Numbered from the stretch's first letter, positions 1 to 9,364 are shown. The stretch is DNA of 41,088 nucleotides from Candidatus Tayloriibacteriota bacterium (GCA_028286665.1 JAQBRD010000010.1:1-41088), one strand, 5' to 3'. Made by a program: numbers and translations. Notes: a model not told the origin generated them from the letters alone.

Positions 1-441
1 GCCATCAAGTACTCGATCCTCAAGCAGGCAGCGGGCAGCGACATCATCTACGATTTCGAAAAATCCATCTCATTTGAGGGCGATTCCGGGCCATATCTCC
101 AGTATTCATGCGTCCGCGCTCGATCACTCATTGCCAAGGCAAAAGCAGCCAATATCGCCGAATTCTCATCAGTCGTGCCGCCGGAAGCGACGCTCCTCGA
201 GAAGATCATCTACCGATATCCTGAAGTCGTCGAGCGTGCAGGCCAGACCTACGAGCCGCATCATATCGTCACGTACCTCATCGAGCTTTCTGCAGCCTTC
301 AATAATTTCTATGCGAATGCGACCATCGTCGACGCGAAGGAGCCAGCTGCTCCGTACCGCGTCGCGCTTACAGAAGCATTCGCGACAGTCATGAAGAACG
401 GCCTCAATGTGCTCGGAATCAGAGTTCCTGAAAAAATGTAA
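1..441 (+). CDS. argS: Arginyl-tRNA synthetase, C-terminal part (partial)
   Basis: The reading frame is open from base 1 and gives the last 146 residues of a class I arginyl-tRNA synthetase, which charges tRNA-Arg in the cytoplasm. The stretch GDSGPYLQYSCVRARS matches the family's GDTGPYLQY..AR signature that opens the C-terminal anticodon-binding (DALR) domain. The protein ends LGIRVPEKM, the usual ArgRS ending (LGI.VPERM). The helical DALR features (Y-P-E-V-V, P-H-H-I-V-T-Y-L, A-A-F-N-N-F-Y) are all present, so the end is intact. The N-terminus and HIGH-like motif lie outside the window. It opens a run of synthetase genes that continues with ileS, glyS and metG. Confidence 0.95.
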   Translation, partial: AIKYSILKQAAGSDIIYDFEKSISFEGDSGPYLQYSCVRARSLIAKAKAANIAEFSSVVPPEATLLEKIIYRYPEVVERAGQTYEPHHIVTYLIELSAAFNNFYANATIVDAKEPAAPYRVALTEAFATVMKNGLNVLGIRVPEKM

Positions 442-546
442 TAGTTGAGCCATTCTCACGGCACAACAATCAGATAGGAAAACCATTTTAACAAAAGACG
501 GAAAAACCAAGTTCAAAGAAAACTCAATAGGAAGGAAATACAAAAT

Positions 547-1458
547 ATGATTGCGACAAAAAATCGCGTGGAACCGTTTCCTCGCGCTCGTAAGGTCGGC
601 CTCGGCGGACGTCGGCCTCAGTCGAAACAATACGGGGGAACTGATATGTTTATCGACTTTCCCCAGATCAATGACCTACTCGGGACGAATTATCTGCGTA
701 CTGATGTGCCGCAATATCCGTTCCGATTATGGGCAGAGGACATGGTTCAGTTGCATGCTCTCGGTCACTTCACGATCCTCATGAGTCCGAAGACCGGGGG
801 AGATATGGATATGACTCTCAAGCATCTGCAGTTCCAATTCAGAAACAAGCTCGGTTCCGGAAAGCTTTTCCATGACTATACGGTTTATGAGAAGCAAGAG
901 GTCTGGTTCGATCCGGATTGGTGCGCCAAGGAAAGATTTTTCATGGAGCAGACGCCCAAGTTCGAACGCAGGATTGTCGCGCCGGCTATCATCCCGGGCT
1001 CTGCAGACGAAGATTATTTCGTGCAGACGGAGATGATCGAGGATTTCCTCCTCGGGAAAGTCTACAAAAACATCAACAAGCTGCCGCTCGCATATGCTGA
1101 TGCGGTGCAGGAATTCAGATCCAGGAAGAAGGATCTTGCGAAGATGATCAAGCTCGTGGATTGGGATGTGTGCTCCCAGCATTACGTCAATCTCAAGCTG
1201 AATCGCATCTTCCGCATGACTCCCGTCGAGACTGCGTTTTGCGTGATCATATATCAGATGCTGAATGGGAAATGCATCCTCGAAAACACTGCGCATGCGA
1301 CTTCGGTACGGCCTTCATACGGCGATATCGTGAGCATCGGCGGCTTCAATCAGGATGGGGGACTCATTGTTCACGATAAGCCGAGTAAGAAAGATGCCTG
1401 TACTGGCGTCTTATTTTCACAGCCTGTCGATCCGGACAGCCTGATATTGGATATCTGA
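547..1458 (+). CDS. Unknown conserved-looking soluble protein
   Basis: This 303-residue protein is not one I recognise. It has no signal peptide or membrane segment. The first ~33 residues are rich in Arg, Lys and Gly, followed by a mixed alpha/beta-looking body with several Trp and Cys residues. Two starts are possible. The ATG at 547 has AAGGA at 532-536, 10 nt upstream. The ATG at 646 (residue 34, giving 270 residues) has GGGGGAA 5 nt upstream. I keep the longer form but cannot exclude the shorter. The gene sits alone between argS and ileS and ends in a strong hairpin, so it is probably its own transcription unit. Codon use is like its neighbours. No function is proposed. Confidence 0.75.
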   Translation: MIATKNRVEPFPRARKVGLGGRRPQSKQYGGTDMFIDFPQINDLLGTNYLRTDVPQYPFRLWAEDMVQLHALGHFTILMSPKTGGDMDMTLKHLQFQFRNKLGSGKLFHDYTVYEKQEVWFDPDWCAKERFFMEQTPKFERRIVAPAIIPGSADEDYFVQTEMIEDFLLGKVYKNINKLPLAYADAVQEFRSRKKDLAKMIKLVDWDVCSQHYVNLKLNRIFRMTPVETAFCVIIYQMLNGKCILENTAHATSVRPSYGDIVSIGGFNQDGGLIVHDKPSKKDACTGVLFSQPVDPDSLILDI

Positions 1459-1472
1459 GACATTCCCAAACA

Positions 1473-1502
1473 ACGCGCGTCGAGCTTCGGTTCGACGCGC
1501 GT
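1473..1502 (+). terminator. Hairpin terminator with UUCG tetraloop
   Basis: A 13-bp stem (ACGCGCGTCGAGC pairing with its complement, one G-U pair) closes on a C-UUCG-G tetraloop 15 bases after the stop of the preceding gene. The U-tract after it is weak (TCTTCATTT). Confidence 0.75.
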
Positions 1503-1527
1503 CTTCATTTGGAAATAGGTCGAAAAA

Positions 1528-1536
1528 TGCTAGAAT
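1528..1536 (+). promoter_or_regulatory. Extended -10 promoter of ileS (leaderless)
   Basis: TGC-TAGAAT is a TGn-extended -10 box. Six bases (ACGCCC) separate it from the ileS ATG, so the predicted transcript starts at the ATG. A -35-like TTGGAA lies 16 bp upstream. Confidence 0.6.
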
Positions 1537-1542
1537 ACGCCC

Positions 1543-4500
1543 ATGTCTGAAAACCCCATAAATCCCGAAAAGTCTCCTGCAGCTCTCCGCGAAGAGGCGA
1601 CTCTTGCATTCTGGAACCGCGAGAACATCTTCAAGCAATCGATCGAAAAGCCTGCCGGCCTCTCGGAACCGCGGGGCGATTTTGTCTTCTATGACGGACC
1701 TCCGTTCGCGAATGGCGTACCTCACTATGGCCACCTCCTTGCGGGGACGATCAAGGACGCTATCCCTCGATACAAGACCATGCGCGGCTACCGCGTCCGA
1801 CGCCGATGGGGATGGGATTGCCACGGCCTTCCGGTAGAGAATCTCATCGAGAAGGAACTCGGCTTGAAGAGCAAGAAGGACATCGTCACGTACGGAATCG
1901 AGCGTTTCAATGAAGCATCTCGCGCGAGCGTCATGCGCTACGCAGACGAATGGCGGAAGCTCGTGCCTCGTTTCGGACGCTTCGTCGATATGGATGATGA
2001 CTACAAGACTATGGACTGCTCCTATACGGAATCAGTCTGGTGGGCTTTCAAGACGCTGTACGACAAGAGCCTCATCTATGAAGGCTTCAAGGTCATGCAG
2101 CTCTGTCCGCGCTGCGAGACGACATTGTCGAATATGGAGGTCGCGCAGGGATACAAGGATATCGCTGATCTTTCGGTGTATGCGAAGTTCGAGCTCTCGG
2201 AAACTCCGGGGACTTTTATCCTCGCGTGGACGACGACGCCATGGACATTGCCGGGGAACGTCGCGCTTGCAGTCGGTCCTGAGATCGACTATGTGAAGGT
2301 TGCAGCTGCTTCTGCTCCGGCAGTCGAAGGAACTGAGGCTGCAAAATCCGCGGAGACTTTCATCATCGCGAAATCCCGTCTCGAATACATCAAGAATATT
2401 TCAAAATCAGACCTGAAGATCGTCGAAGAAATGAAGGGGTCGGCGCTCGTCGGCAAATCCTACAAGCCCGTCTTCGACTACTACGTTCACGATATCACCA
2501 TCAAGAACCGGGCGAATGCTTGGAAAATATACGGCGCGGATTTCGTCACGACTGAGGATGGCACCGGCGTCGTGCATATCGCGCCCGCATTCGGCGCAGA
2601 CGACTATGAGCTTTCGATACAAGCCGACTTGCCATTCATCCAGCATGTCTCGACGGATGGAAAATTCAAGAAAGAGGTGACGGACTTCTCCGGAATGGAA
2701 GTGAAGCCGAAAGACGGGACGATCCTCGATGCCGAAGGGAAGCCGCTCAAGGATGCGCATCAGAAAGCCGACATCGAGATCATCAAATACCTCGCGCATC
2801 ACGGATCGCTTTTCGCAAAGGAAAAGATCAATCACTCGTACGCGCATTGCTGGAGATGTGACACGCCGCTCCTCAACTACGCTACTTCGTCGTGGTTCGT
2901 GAAGGTCCCATCGTTCAAGGACAAGCTCGTCGCCGCGAACAAGAAAGTGAAGTGGGTTCCGTCGGAAGTCGGGGAAGGCCGTTTCGGAAATTGGCTCGAA
3001 GGCGCTCGCGACTGGGCGATATCGCGATCTCGATTCTGGGGCGCTCCGCTTCCTGTCTGGAAAGATGAGAAGACCGGCGAGGTGGAAGTCGTCGGATCGA
3101 TCGCCGATCTCAAAGCCCGAAGCAAGGCGCGCAATGCGTATTTCGTCATGCGCCACGGCGAGGCCGACAACAACGCGAAGAGCATCATCAGCTCGATCGC
3201 GACCGCCTCTATCCATCTCACTGAGAAGGGCAAAGAGCAGGTCCGAGCAGCCGCTCACAAGCTTCATGCTGAAAAAGCGAAATTCGATCTCGTAATCGTC
3301 TCTCCGTTCCTGCGAACGCAGGAGACAGCAGCTGTGATCGCGGCATCGCTCAAGATCCACAAGAACCACATCGTCACCGATGAGCGCATTCATGAAATCA
3401 ATTCAGGCGATTTTCATGGGAAATCAGCTGAGGCATATCATGCGTTCTTCAAAGGCGCCGATCGTTTCACCAAGAAGCCCAAGGACGGCGAGAATTTCGC
3501 TGACGTGAAGCGTCGCATGGGCGATTTCCTCTATGACATCGATTCGAAATACGAGGGCAAGCGCATACTTATCGTCACGCACGATACTCCGGGGTGGCTC
3601 CTCGCAGCAGCAGCAGCAGGCCTCGACGAGGCTCAGGCCAATGCGCTCCGCGGCACGACGAATTTCTTCACGCAGAATGCCGAGATCCGGAAGCTCGATT
3701 TCGTCCCGCTGCCGCACAACCGCGATTACGAGCTCGATCTCCATCGTCCGTATATCGATACCGTGAGCCTCACTTCGAAAGCGGGGAACAAGCTCGTCCG
3801 CGTGCCGGAAGTCTTCGACTGCTGGTTCGAGTCAGGCTCGATGCCGTTCGCTGAAGCGCACTATCCGTTCGACAAGAGCGAATTCGATCCGAATGCCGGC
3901 GGCTTTCTCGCGAAGCTCACCGGAGGAAAGTTCGGAAAATCGAAAGGCTTCCCGGCGAATTTCATCGCGGAAGGACTCGATCAGACTCGCGGATGGTTTT
4001 ATTCGATGCTCGTGCTCGGCATCGGCCTTTTCGGCCGATCGCCGTACGAGCAGGTCATCGTAAACGGACTCATCCTCGCCGAAGACGGCCAGAAGATGGC
4101 GAAGTCGAAGAAGAATTATCCTGATCCGATGGATATCGTGAATAAATACGGCGCCGATGCTGTCCGCTACTACATGCTTGCATCGCCGGTCGTCCATGGC
4201 CAGGATTTCTGCTTCGCAGAGAAGGGCGTCGACGAAGTCGCGAAGAAGCATATCGGACGCCTCAATAATGTCCTCACGTTCTATGAGATGTATGCGGACA
4301 GGAAAGCCGACGCGCAGTCTTCCGTTTCAAATTTCAATCCTGATTCTGCTGAGAATCTTCTCGACCAGTGGATGCTCGCGCGGCTTGCGGAGCTTTCAGC
4401 GCAGGTAACTGCAGCTATGGAAAGCTACGAGCTAGACCGGGCAACCCGTCCATTTGCTGATTTCATCGACGATCTTTCGACATGGTATCTCAGGCGTTCG

Positions 4501-5280
4501 CGCGATCGCTTCAAGGGCGACAACACGGAAGGCGGTGGAAGCGCAGAAGCTGTGGCTGACAAGGCTGCCGCGCTTGCAACGACCCGTTACATCCTCATGA
4601 CCGCTGCGAAGCTCCTTGCTCCGTTCATGCCGTTCTTCGCAGAAGAAGTCTACGGAAGGCTCAAGGCAGAGCAGTATCCGAAGAGCGTGCATCTGTGCGC
4701 ATGGCCCGAAGTCCCTGCAGCAAAGAATCCGCATATCATCGCCCTCATGGCCGAAGTCAGGCGAGTTTCGTCGCTCGGCCTCGAAGCCCGATCGAAAGCG
4801 AAGATCAATGTCCGACAGCCGCTCTCGACGCTGACCGTCAAGCAGGCCGTTCCTTCGGTCAAGGAAAGCAAGACTGCAGCTTCCATGCTCGCCGATATTC
4901 CCGGGCTCGTCGCGCTCATACTCGATGAGGTGAATGTGAAGAGTCTCGGATGGAAGACCGATCTCGTCGGCGTGGCCGACGCGACTGCCGAAGTCGAGCT
5001 CGATACGGCGATCACGCCCGAACTCAAGGAGGAAGGGAACGTCCGCGAGCTCATCCGCGGCATCCAGGATCTCCGGAAGAAAGCCGATCTCACGATTTCA
5101 GATATGGTCGTGCTTGAAATGTACACCGATGCGTCCGGGAAGGCGATCGTCGAGAAGCATATGGACGAATTGAAGCGGATCACCGGGCTTTCGAGCGTGG
5201 ATTTCGTCCCAGCAATTTCGGCCAATGCTGAAACGCTCAGTATCGGAGGGATACTCTTCGCGATCTCGATCAGGCGCTAG
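1543..5280 (+). CDS. ileS: Isoleucyl-tRNA synthetase with inserted histidine-phosphatase domain
   Basis: This 1245-residue class I synthetase charges tRNA-Ile. Visible parts are the HIGH motif as HYGH (61-64), GWDCHGLPVE (90-99), a CP1 editing domain with TTTPWTLPGN (230-239), Cys pairs CPRC (188-191) and CWRC (436-439), WGAPLPVW (499-506), DLHRPYID (732-739) and KMAKS (851-855), followed by an anticodon-binding domain. Between WGAPLPVW and DLHRPYID, where long-form IleRS has only a short linker, lies a complete histidine-phosphatase domain (about 530-720). It has RHGE (His538), SPFLRTQET (Arg591), HEINSGDFHG (Glu618) and VTHDT (His680). All four catalytic elements are kept, so this part may be active. 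The frame is continuous across both junctions, which argues against an assembly artefact. recO follows after 19 bases. Confidence 0.96.
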   Translation: MSENPINPEKSPAALREEATLAFWNRENIFKQSIEKPAGLSEPRGDFVFYDGPPFANGVPHYGHLLAGTIKDAIPRYKTMRGYRVRRRWGWDCHGLPVENLIEKELGLKSKKDIVTYGIERFNEASRASVMRYADEWRKLVPRFGRFVDMDDDYKTMDCSYTESVWWAFKTLYDKSLIYEGFKVMQLCPRCETTLSNMEVAQGYKDIADLSVYAKFELSETPGTFILAWTTTPWTLPGNVALAVGPEIDYVKVAAASAPAVEGTEAAKSAETFIIAKSRLEYIKNISKSDLKIVEEMKGSALVGKSYKPVFDYYVHDITIKNRANAWKIYGADFVTTEDGTGVVHIAPAFGADDYELSIQADLPFIQHVSTDGKFKKEVTDFSGMEVKPKDGTILDAEGKPLKDAHQKADIEIIKYLAHHGSLFAKEKINHSYAHCWRCDTPLLNYATSSWFVKVPSFKDKLVAANKKVKWVPSEVGEGRFGNWLEGARDWAISRSRFWGAPLPVWKDEKTGEVEVVGSIADLKARSKARNAYFVMRHGEADNNAKSIISSIATASIHLTEKGKEQVRAAAHKLHAEKAKFDLVIVSPFLRTQETAAVIAASLKIHKNHIVTDERIHEINSGDFHGKSAEAYHAFFKGADRFTKKPKDGENFADVKRRMGDFLYDIDSKYEGKRILIVTHDTPGWLLAAAAAGLDEAQANALRGTTNFFTQNAEIRKLDFVPLPHNRDYELDLHRPYIDTVSLTSKAGNKLVRVPEVFDCWFESGSMPFAEAHYPFDKSEFDPNAGGFLAKLTGGKFGKSKGFPANFIAEGLDQTRGWFYSMLVLGIGLFGRSPYEQVIVNGLILAEDGQKMAKSKKNYPDPMDIVNKYGADAVRYYMLASPVVHGQDFCFAEKGVDEVAKKHIGRLNNVLTFYEMYADRKADAQSSVSNFNPDSAENLLDQWMLARLAELSAQVTAAMESYELDRATRPFADFIDDLSTWYLRRSRDRFKGDNTEGGGSAEAVADKAAALATTRYILMTAAKLLAPFMPFFAEEVYGRLKAEQYPKSVHLCAWPEVPAAKNPHIIALMAEVRRVSSLGLEARSKAKINVRQPLSTLTVKQAVPSVKESKTAASMLADIPGLVALILDEVNVKSLGWKTDLVGVADATAEVELDTAITPELKEEGNVRELIRGIQDLRKKADLTISDMVVLEMYTDASGKAIVEKHMDELKRITGLSSVDFVPAISANAETLSIGGILFAISIRR

Positions 5281-5299
5281 CGCTCCATAACGTCTTTCC

Positions 5300-5908
5300 A
5301 TGTCGCATCACGTGTATACAACTCCAGGCTTCGTCATAGACAGCCGGCCGAACGGCGAAGCGGGGAAGCTCCTGTATATCTTCACCCGGGATGTCGGCCT
5401 CGTGCTCGCCGCTGCGCAGGGCATACGGCTCGGCGTTTCGAAGCTGCGCTACCATACGCAGGATTTTTCGCACGCGCTTTTCTCCCTTGTTCGAGGCAAG
5501 GAAATATGGCGATTGACCGGAGCGACGTCGCTCGATGCTTTCCTTCCGACCAACGCGACGCTTGATCCGGTATATTTCCTCCGAGCACGCATATTCGCAG
5601 TGCTGCGGCGCCTCCTCCACGGGGAAGAAGCGAATGAGAAGCTTTTCGACGCGATCATGAGTTTCGAGAAATGGATAAGCTCGGCCGGATTCCTCCATGA
5701 CGATATCGAATCTGTCGAATGCATCATGGTGCTGCGGATTCTCCATATCCTCGGATACGCAGAACATGGCTCGAAGGGCAGTTCCCAGCTTTCCATATTC
5801 CTCGGCGATCCCTCGGACTGGTCTGCGCAGCTCATCATCGAGATGCAGGCGGCGCGCACGGCCGCGGTGAAGGCCATCAATTCAGGCTTGAAAGCGAGCC
5901 AGCTCTGA
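5300..5908 (+). CDS. recO: DNA repair protein RecO
   Basis: The 202-residue protein begins with the RecO N-terminal OB-fold pattern: a short strand, then PGFVIDSRPNGEAGKLLYIF, a basic-glycine turn (AAAQGIRLGVSKLR), and HALFSLVRGKEIWRLTGA. RecO helps load RecA on SSB-coated gaps together with RecR. It is shorter than the ~240 residues of E. coli RecO, and I see no zinc-finger Cys cluster in the C-terminal helical part. There is no Shine-Dalgarno sequence. The start lies 19 nt after the ileS stop, so co-transcription with ileS is likely. Confidence 0.85.
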   Translation: MSHHVYTTPGFVIDSRPNGEAGKLLYIFTRDVGLVLAAAQGIRLGVSKLRYHTQDFSHALFSLVRGKEIWRLTGATSLDAFLPTNATLDPVYFLRARIFAVLRRLLHGEEANEKLFDAIMSFEKWISSAGFLHDDIESVECIMVLRILHILGYAEHGSKGSSQLSIFLGDPSDWSAQLIIEMQAARTAAVKAINSGLKASQL

Positions 5909-5917
5909 CGCTCACTA

Positions 5918-5926
5918 TGATATAAT
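5918..5926 (+). promoter_or_regulatory. Consensus extended -10 promoter
   Basis: TGA-TATAAT is a perfect TGn-extended -10 box lying within 10 bases after the recO stop. Its last base is 8 nt from the ATG of the following gene, which predicts a leaderless or nearly leaderless mRNA. Confidence 0.65.
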
Positions 5927-5934
5927 ATCCGTCT

Positions 5935-7881
5935 ATGGGCATCGAAGACAAAAGCAGGATAGAGGAATTGAAGAAATCCCTCTATTCGAGGAATGCGGTG
6001 GATATCCGCACGAAGCGCCGTGCCAATTTCAAGCACAAGGATTTTGACGTGAAGACCGGCTGGGACGAGCCGGACAAGATTCTCAATGAAGTCGATATGA
6101 CCAAGCTTAATGATACCTACGAAGATCACTCTATGTCTTTTTTTACAAAACTCCTCATCGCATCCGCCGTTTTCTTCATCATCGCTCTCGGCATCGGCAG
6201 CTATATCGTCTGGAACGGATCGAATATCGTTTCGGTGAATAATGTCGATATCCAGGTGACTGGACCGATCAATGTCGCAGGAGGTGAACCCGTCTCGCTC
6301 AACGTGCAGGTCTTCAACAAGAACAATATCAAGCTCGAGGTCGTCGACCTTTCGATGACTTTTCCTGACGGTACCGCGAATCCTGACAATGTGACGCAGG
6401 AACTGAAGACATACCGAGAACTCATGGATGACATCGAGCCGGGAGGCATGAGCCAGAAGACTGTCCGCGCCGCCATCTTCGGAGAAGAGAACAGCAAGAA
6501 GACCATTCGGGTGAAGGTCGAGTACCGCGTGAAGGGATCGAATGCGCTCAACTACAAGGAGAAGGATTATGAGGTCCTCGTGAGTTCTTCGCCGATCTCG
6601 CTCACCGTCGATTCGTACAAGGAAGTGACTTCCGGCCAGGAATTCAGCGTCGCAGTCACGATCAAGTCGAATTCGAATGACGTGCTGAAGAATCTCGTGC
6701 TCAAGGGCTCGTATCCGTTCGGCTTCACCTATCTCTCGTCGAGCCTCAAGCCGATCGGCGCAGATAACTCGTCATGGAAGATCGGCGACATCCCTCCGAA
6801 GAGCAAGCGCACCGTGACTATCAAGGGCAAGCTCGATGGTCAGAATGAAGAAAGCCGAATCTTCAGATTCGTCGCAGGAGCCGCATCTGCGAAAAGTGAC
6901 AAGGATATCGGAACCCAATACATCGCAAGCACGCAGGAATTGAAGATCAAGAAGCCGTTCATCAGCGTCAATGTCGCTCTCGGCGGCAATGAGCTCAGTC
7001 AGGAATATGTCGGCCGCTTCAATGATCCGATACAGGCAGAAGTCACGTGGTTCAACAATCTCGAAGTGCCGATCAGCGACGCTGAAATTCACGTGAAGCT
7101 TTCCGGCAGCGCATTCGACAAAGCAGCTGTTTCGCCGCAGCAGGGATTCTATAAGTCTGAAAATAACGAAATCATCTGGAACAAGGTGACGACGAGAGAA
7201 CTCGGCTCGATCGCAGCAGGCGAGAGCGGAAAGGTGACGTTCACGCTTACCCCGAAGGACCTCAGTTCAGGCGGGCGATCCGTCGTGAATCCCGGCATGA
7301 ACATCGATGTGAGCGTGAGCGGAAGTCGCTTGTCGGAGTCGAATGTGCCGCAGAGCATCGTTTCGAGCGCGACCCGCCATATCAAGGTGCCTTCGGAAGC
7401 GACCCTTTCCGGCGTCGCCGTACGATCCTTCGGTCCATTCGAGAATACCGGCCCAATGCCCCCGCAGGCAGAGAAGCCGACGACCTACACGGTGATCTGG
7501 ACTATATATAATGCCTCGGGCAATATCTCCAATGCGCAGGTTGCTGCCAGCCTTCCGCCGTATGTGAAATGGGCCGGCAGGACAAGTCCTGAGGGTGAGG
7601 ATATCCGCTACAATGCGGTCAATGGACAAATCATATGGAATATTGGTAGTGTAGGGGCATATACCGGATCGGGTGCCACGAAGAAAGAGGTGTCATTCCA
7701 GGTAGTGCTGCAGCCGAGCATTGCGCAGGTCGGTCAGGCGCTCACGCTGGTCAATGATGCGACGATGGCTGCAACCGATGATTTTACCGGGATAGAATTG
7801 AAAAGCGTGCAGCCTGCAGTGAACACGAACCTCGGTACCGATCCTGCATTCAAGGATGGCGATGGCGCAGTAACGAAATAA
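5935..7881 (+). CDS. Membrane-anchored repeat protein with DUF11-like beta domains
   Basis: This 648-residue protein has a ~65-residue charged cytoplasmic head, one membrane helix (about 70-93, LLIASAVFFIIALGIGSYIV) and a long extracellular part. The outer part is built of beta-sandwich-like repeats of the DUF11/CARDB type, with recurring segments such as 'GPINVAGGEPVSLNVQVFNKNN', 'SPISLTVDSYKEVTSGQEF' and 'EVTWFNNLEVPISDAEI', each about 110-130 residues. There are no Cys in the repeats and no sortase motif. Such proteins are thought to be surface or envelope proteins; the ligand is unknown. It has a strong promoter and is followed after 3 nt by glyS, so the two should be co-transcribed. That places surface-protein and tRNA-synthetase expression under one promoter. 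Confidence 0.8.
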   Translation: MGIEDKSRIEELKKSLYSRNAVDIRTKRRANFKHKDFDVKTGWDEPDKILNEVDMTKLNDTYEDHSMSFFTKLLIASAVFFIIALGIGSYIVWNGSNIVSVNNVDIQVTGPINVAGGEPVSLNVQVFNKNNIKLEVVDLSMTFPDGTANPDNVTQELKTYRELMDDIEPGGMSQKTVRAAIFGEENSKKTIRVKVEYRVKGSNALNYKEKDYEVLVSSSPISLTVDSYKEVTSGQEFSVAVTIKSNSNDVLKNLVLKGSYPFGFTYLSSSLKPIGADNSSWKIGDIPPKSKRTVTIKGKLDGQNEESRIFRFVAGAASAKSDKDIGTQYIASTQELKIKKPFISVNVALGGNELSQEYVGRFNDPIQAEVTWFNNLEVPISDAEIHVKLSGSAFDKAAVSPQQGFYKSENNEIIWNKVTTRELGSIAAGESGKVTFTLTPKDLSSGGRSVVNPGMNIDVSVSGSRLSESNVPQSIVSSATRHIKVPSEATLSGVAVRSFGPFENTGPMPPQAEKPTTYTVIWTIYNASGNISNAQVAASLPPYVKWAGRTSPEGEDIRYNAVNGQIIWNIGSVGAYTGSGATKKEVSFQVVLQPSIAQVGQALTLVNDATMAATDDFTGIELKSVQPAVNTNLGTDPAFKDGDGAVTK

Positions 7882-7884
7882 AAT

Positions 7885-9348
7885 ATGCCTGAAACAGAAA
7901 AAAAGGCAGCTCCGGCTGCAAAAGAAGAAACCAAGATGGAAAAGATCGTCTCGCTCTCGAAGCGGCGCGGTTTCATCTACCAGGGCTCTGAGATCTACGG
8001 CGGCCTCGCTGGTACCTGGGACTTCGGTCCGCACGGCGTCGCGCTCAAGAACAACATCAAGAACCTCTGGTGGAAGCGCTTCGTCGAAGATCGGGAAGAC
8101 ATGTACGGCGTCGACGCTGCCATCCTCATGAATCAGAATGTCTGGAAGGCTTCCGGTCACGTCGCGACATTCTCTGATCCGCTCGTCGAAGACATGAAGA
8201 CCAAGAAGCGCTATCGCGCGGACAGTCTCCTCGAGCAGCTTGGCCATGACCCGAAGGGAATGACTGATCAACAAATGGACGCCCTCATCAAGGAGAAGAA
8301 GCTCAAGAGCCCCGACGGCAATCCGCTCGGCGATGTCGGCCGTTTCAATATGATGTTCAAGACGCATGTCGGCGCGCAGCAGACAGAAGAATCTGTTTCA
8401 TACCTCCGGCCTGAGACCGCACAGGGCATGTTCGTGAACTTCAAGAACGTGAAGGATTCTTTCAATCCGAAATTGCCATTCGGCCTCGCGCAGATCGGCA
8501 AGGCTTTCCGAAACGAGATCGCTCCGCGCGATTTCATCTTCCGCCTTCGAGAATTCGAGCAGATGGAAATCGAATATTTCGTTGATCCTCGCGATCCGAA
8601 GAGGGTGAACGAAATCTTTGATGTATTTTTCGATGAACAGCAGCAATTCCTGAAGGAAATCGGCCTCAACCCTTCGAAGATCTACAAAGTCGAAGTTCCC
8701 GATGCTGACCGCGCACACTATTCGAAGCGAAGCATCGATACGGAGTTTGATTTTCCATTCGGCCAGAAGGAGCTCCTCGGCCTCGCATACCGCACAGACT
8801 ATGACCTCAAGGCGCATAGCGAAGCGAGCAAGGTAGATCTCTCATATTTTGATGAAGAAACGAAGGAGCGATTCATTCCGCACTGCATCGAGCCGACATT
8901 CGGCGTCGACAGACTCATGCTCGCGGTTCTTTCTGACGCGTATAGCGAAGAAGAAATGCCCGTTGAAGCTGGAGCTGGAGAAGGAAAGTCTGACGAAAAG
9001 CGCGTCTACCTCAAATTCTCTCCGAAGGTCGCTCCGGTGAAGGTCGCGGTCTTTCCGCTCCTGAAGAATAAGCCGGTCCTCGTCGAAAAAGCTCGCGCGC
9101 TCTACTCGACGCTCAAGAAAGAACTCTCATCAGTCGGCGTCCATGGCATCGAGTTCGATGACAACGGCAATATCGGCAAACGCTACCGCCGACAGGATGA
9201 AATCGGAACGCCATTCTGCGTGACCGTCGACTTCGATACGATCGAACAGGGAACAGGCGTCACTGTCCGAAACCGCGATACGGGAAAGCAGGAGCGAATG
9301 TCTGAAACCGATCTCACAGCGATGCTGAAGAAGGAGCTTGCAAAATAA
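7885..9348 (+). CDS. glyS: Glycyl-tRNA synthetase, single-subunit (dimeric) type
   Basis: A 487-residue class II synthetase of the alpha2 (archaeal/eukaryote/Thermus-like) type, not the alpha2-beta2 type. Visible motifs are RRGFIYQGSEIYGG, the LRPETAQGMFVNF motif that recognises the glycine/ATP pocket, motif 2 around FRNEIAPRDFIFRLREFEQ, motif 3 around GVDRLMLAVL, and a C-terminal HGTP anticodon-binding domain (KVAVFPLLKNKP ... RYRRQDEIGTPFCVTVD). The first 17 residues (Ala/Lys/Glu-rich) are not part of the family core, and the ATG at residue 18 (7936) is a possible alternative start. The gene begins 3 nt after the surface-protein stop. Confidence 0.95.
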   Translation: MPETEKKAAPAAKEETKMEKIVSLSKRRGFIYQGSEIYGGLAGTWDFGPHGVALKNNIKNLWWKRFVEDREDMYGVDAAILMNQNVWKASGHVATFSDPLVEDMKTKKRYRADSLLEQLGHDPKGMTDQQMDALIKEKKLKSPDGNPLGDVGRFNMMFKTHVGAQQTEESVSYLRPETAQGMFVNFKNVKDSFNPKLPFGLAQIGKAFRNEIAPRDFIFRLREFEQMEIEYFVDPRDPKRVNEIFDVFFDEQQQFLKEIGLNPSKIYKVEVPDADRAHYSKRSIDTEFDFPFGQKELLGLAYRTDYDLKAHSEASKVDLSYFDEETKERFIPHCIEPTFGVDRLMLAVLSDAYSEEEMPVEAGAGEGKSDEKRVYLKFSPKVAPVKVAVFPLLKNKPVLVEKARALYSTLKKELSSVGVHGIEFDDNGNIGKRYRRQDEIGTPFCVTVDFDTIEQGTGVTVRNRDTGKQERMSETDLTAMLKKELAK

Positions 9349-9364
9349 CCCCAAGGAAGGTAAT

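Noticed and set aside
2407-3393. Long minus-strand frame (328 codons) inside ileS
   Set aside because: It lies antisense to well-conserved IleRS sequence, gives Arg/Asp-rich protein with no family features, and has no start signals. It is a codon-bias shadow, as are similar frames opposite most genes.
3133-3702. Chimeric assembly of an unrelated phosphatase gene into ileS
   Set aside because: The frame is continuous, codon use is the same on both sides, and the insertion falls exactly at a loop between conserved IleRS blocks that remain intact.
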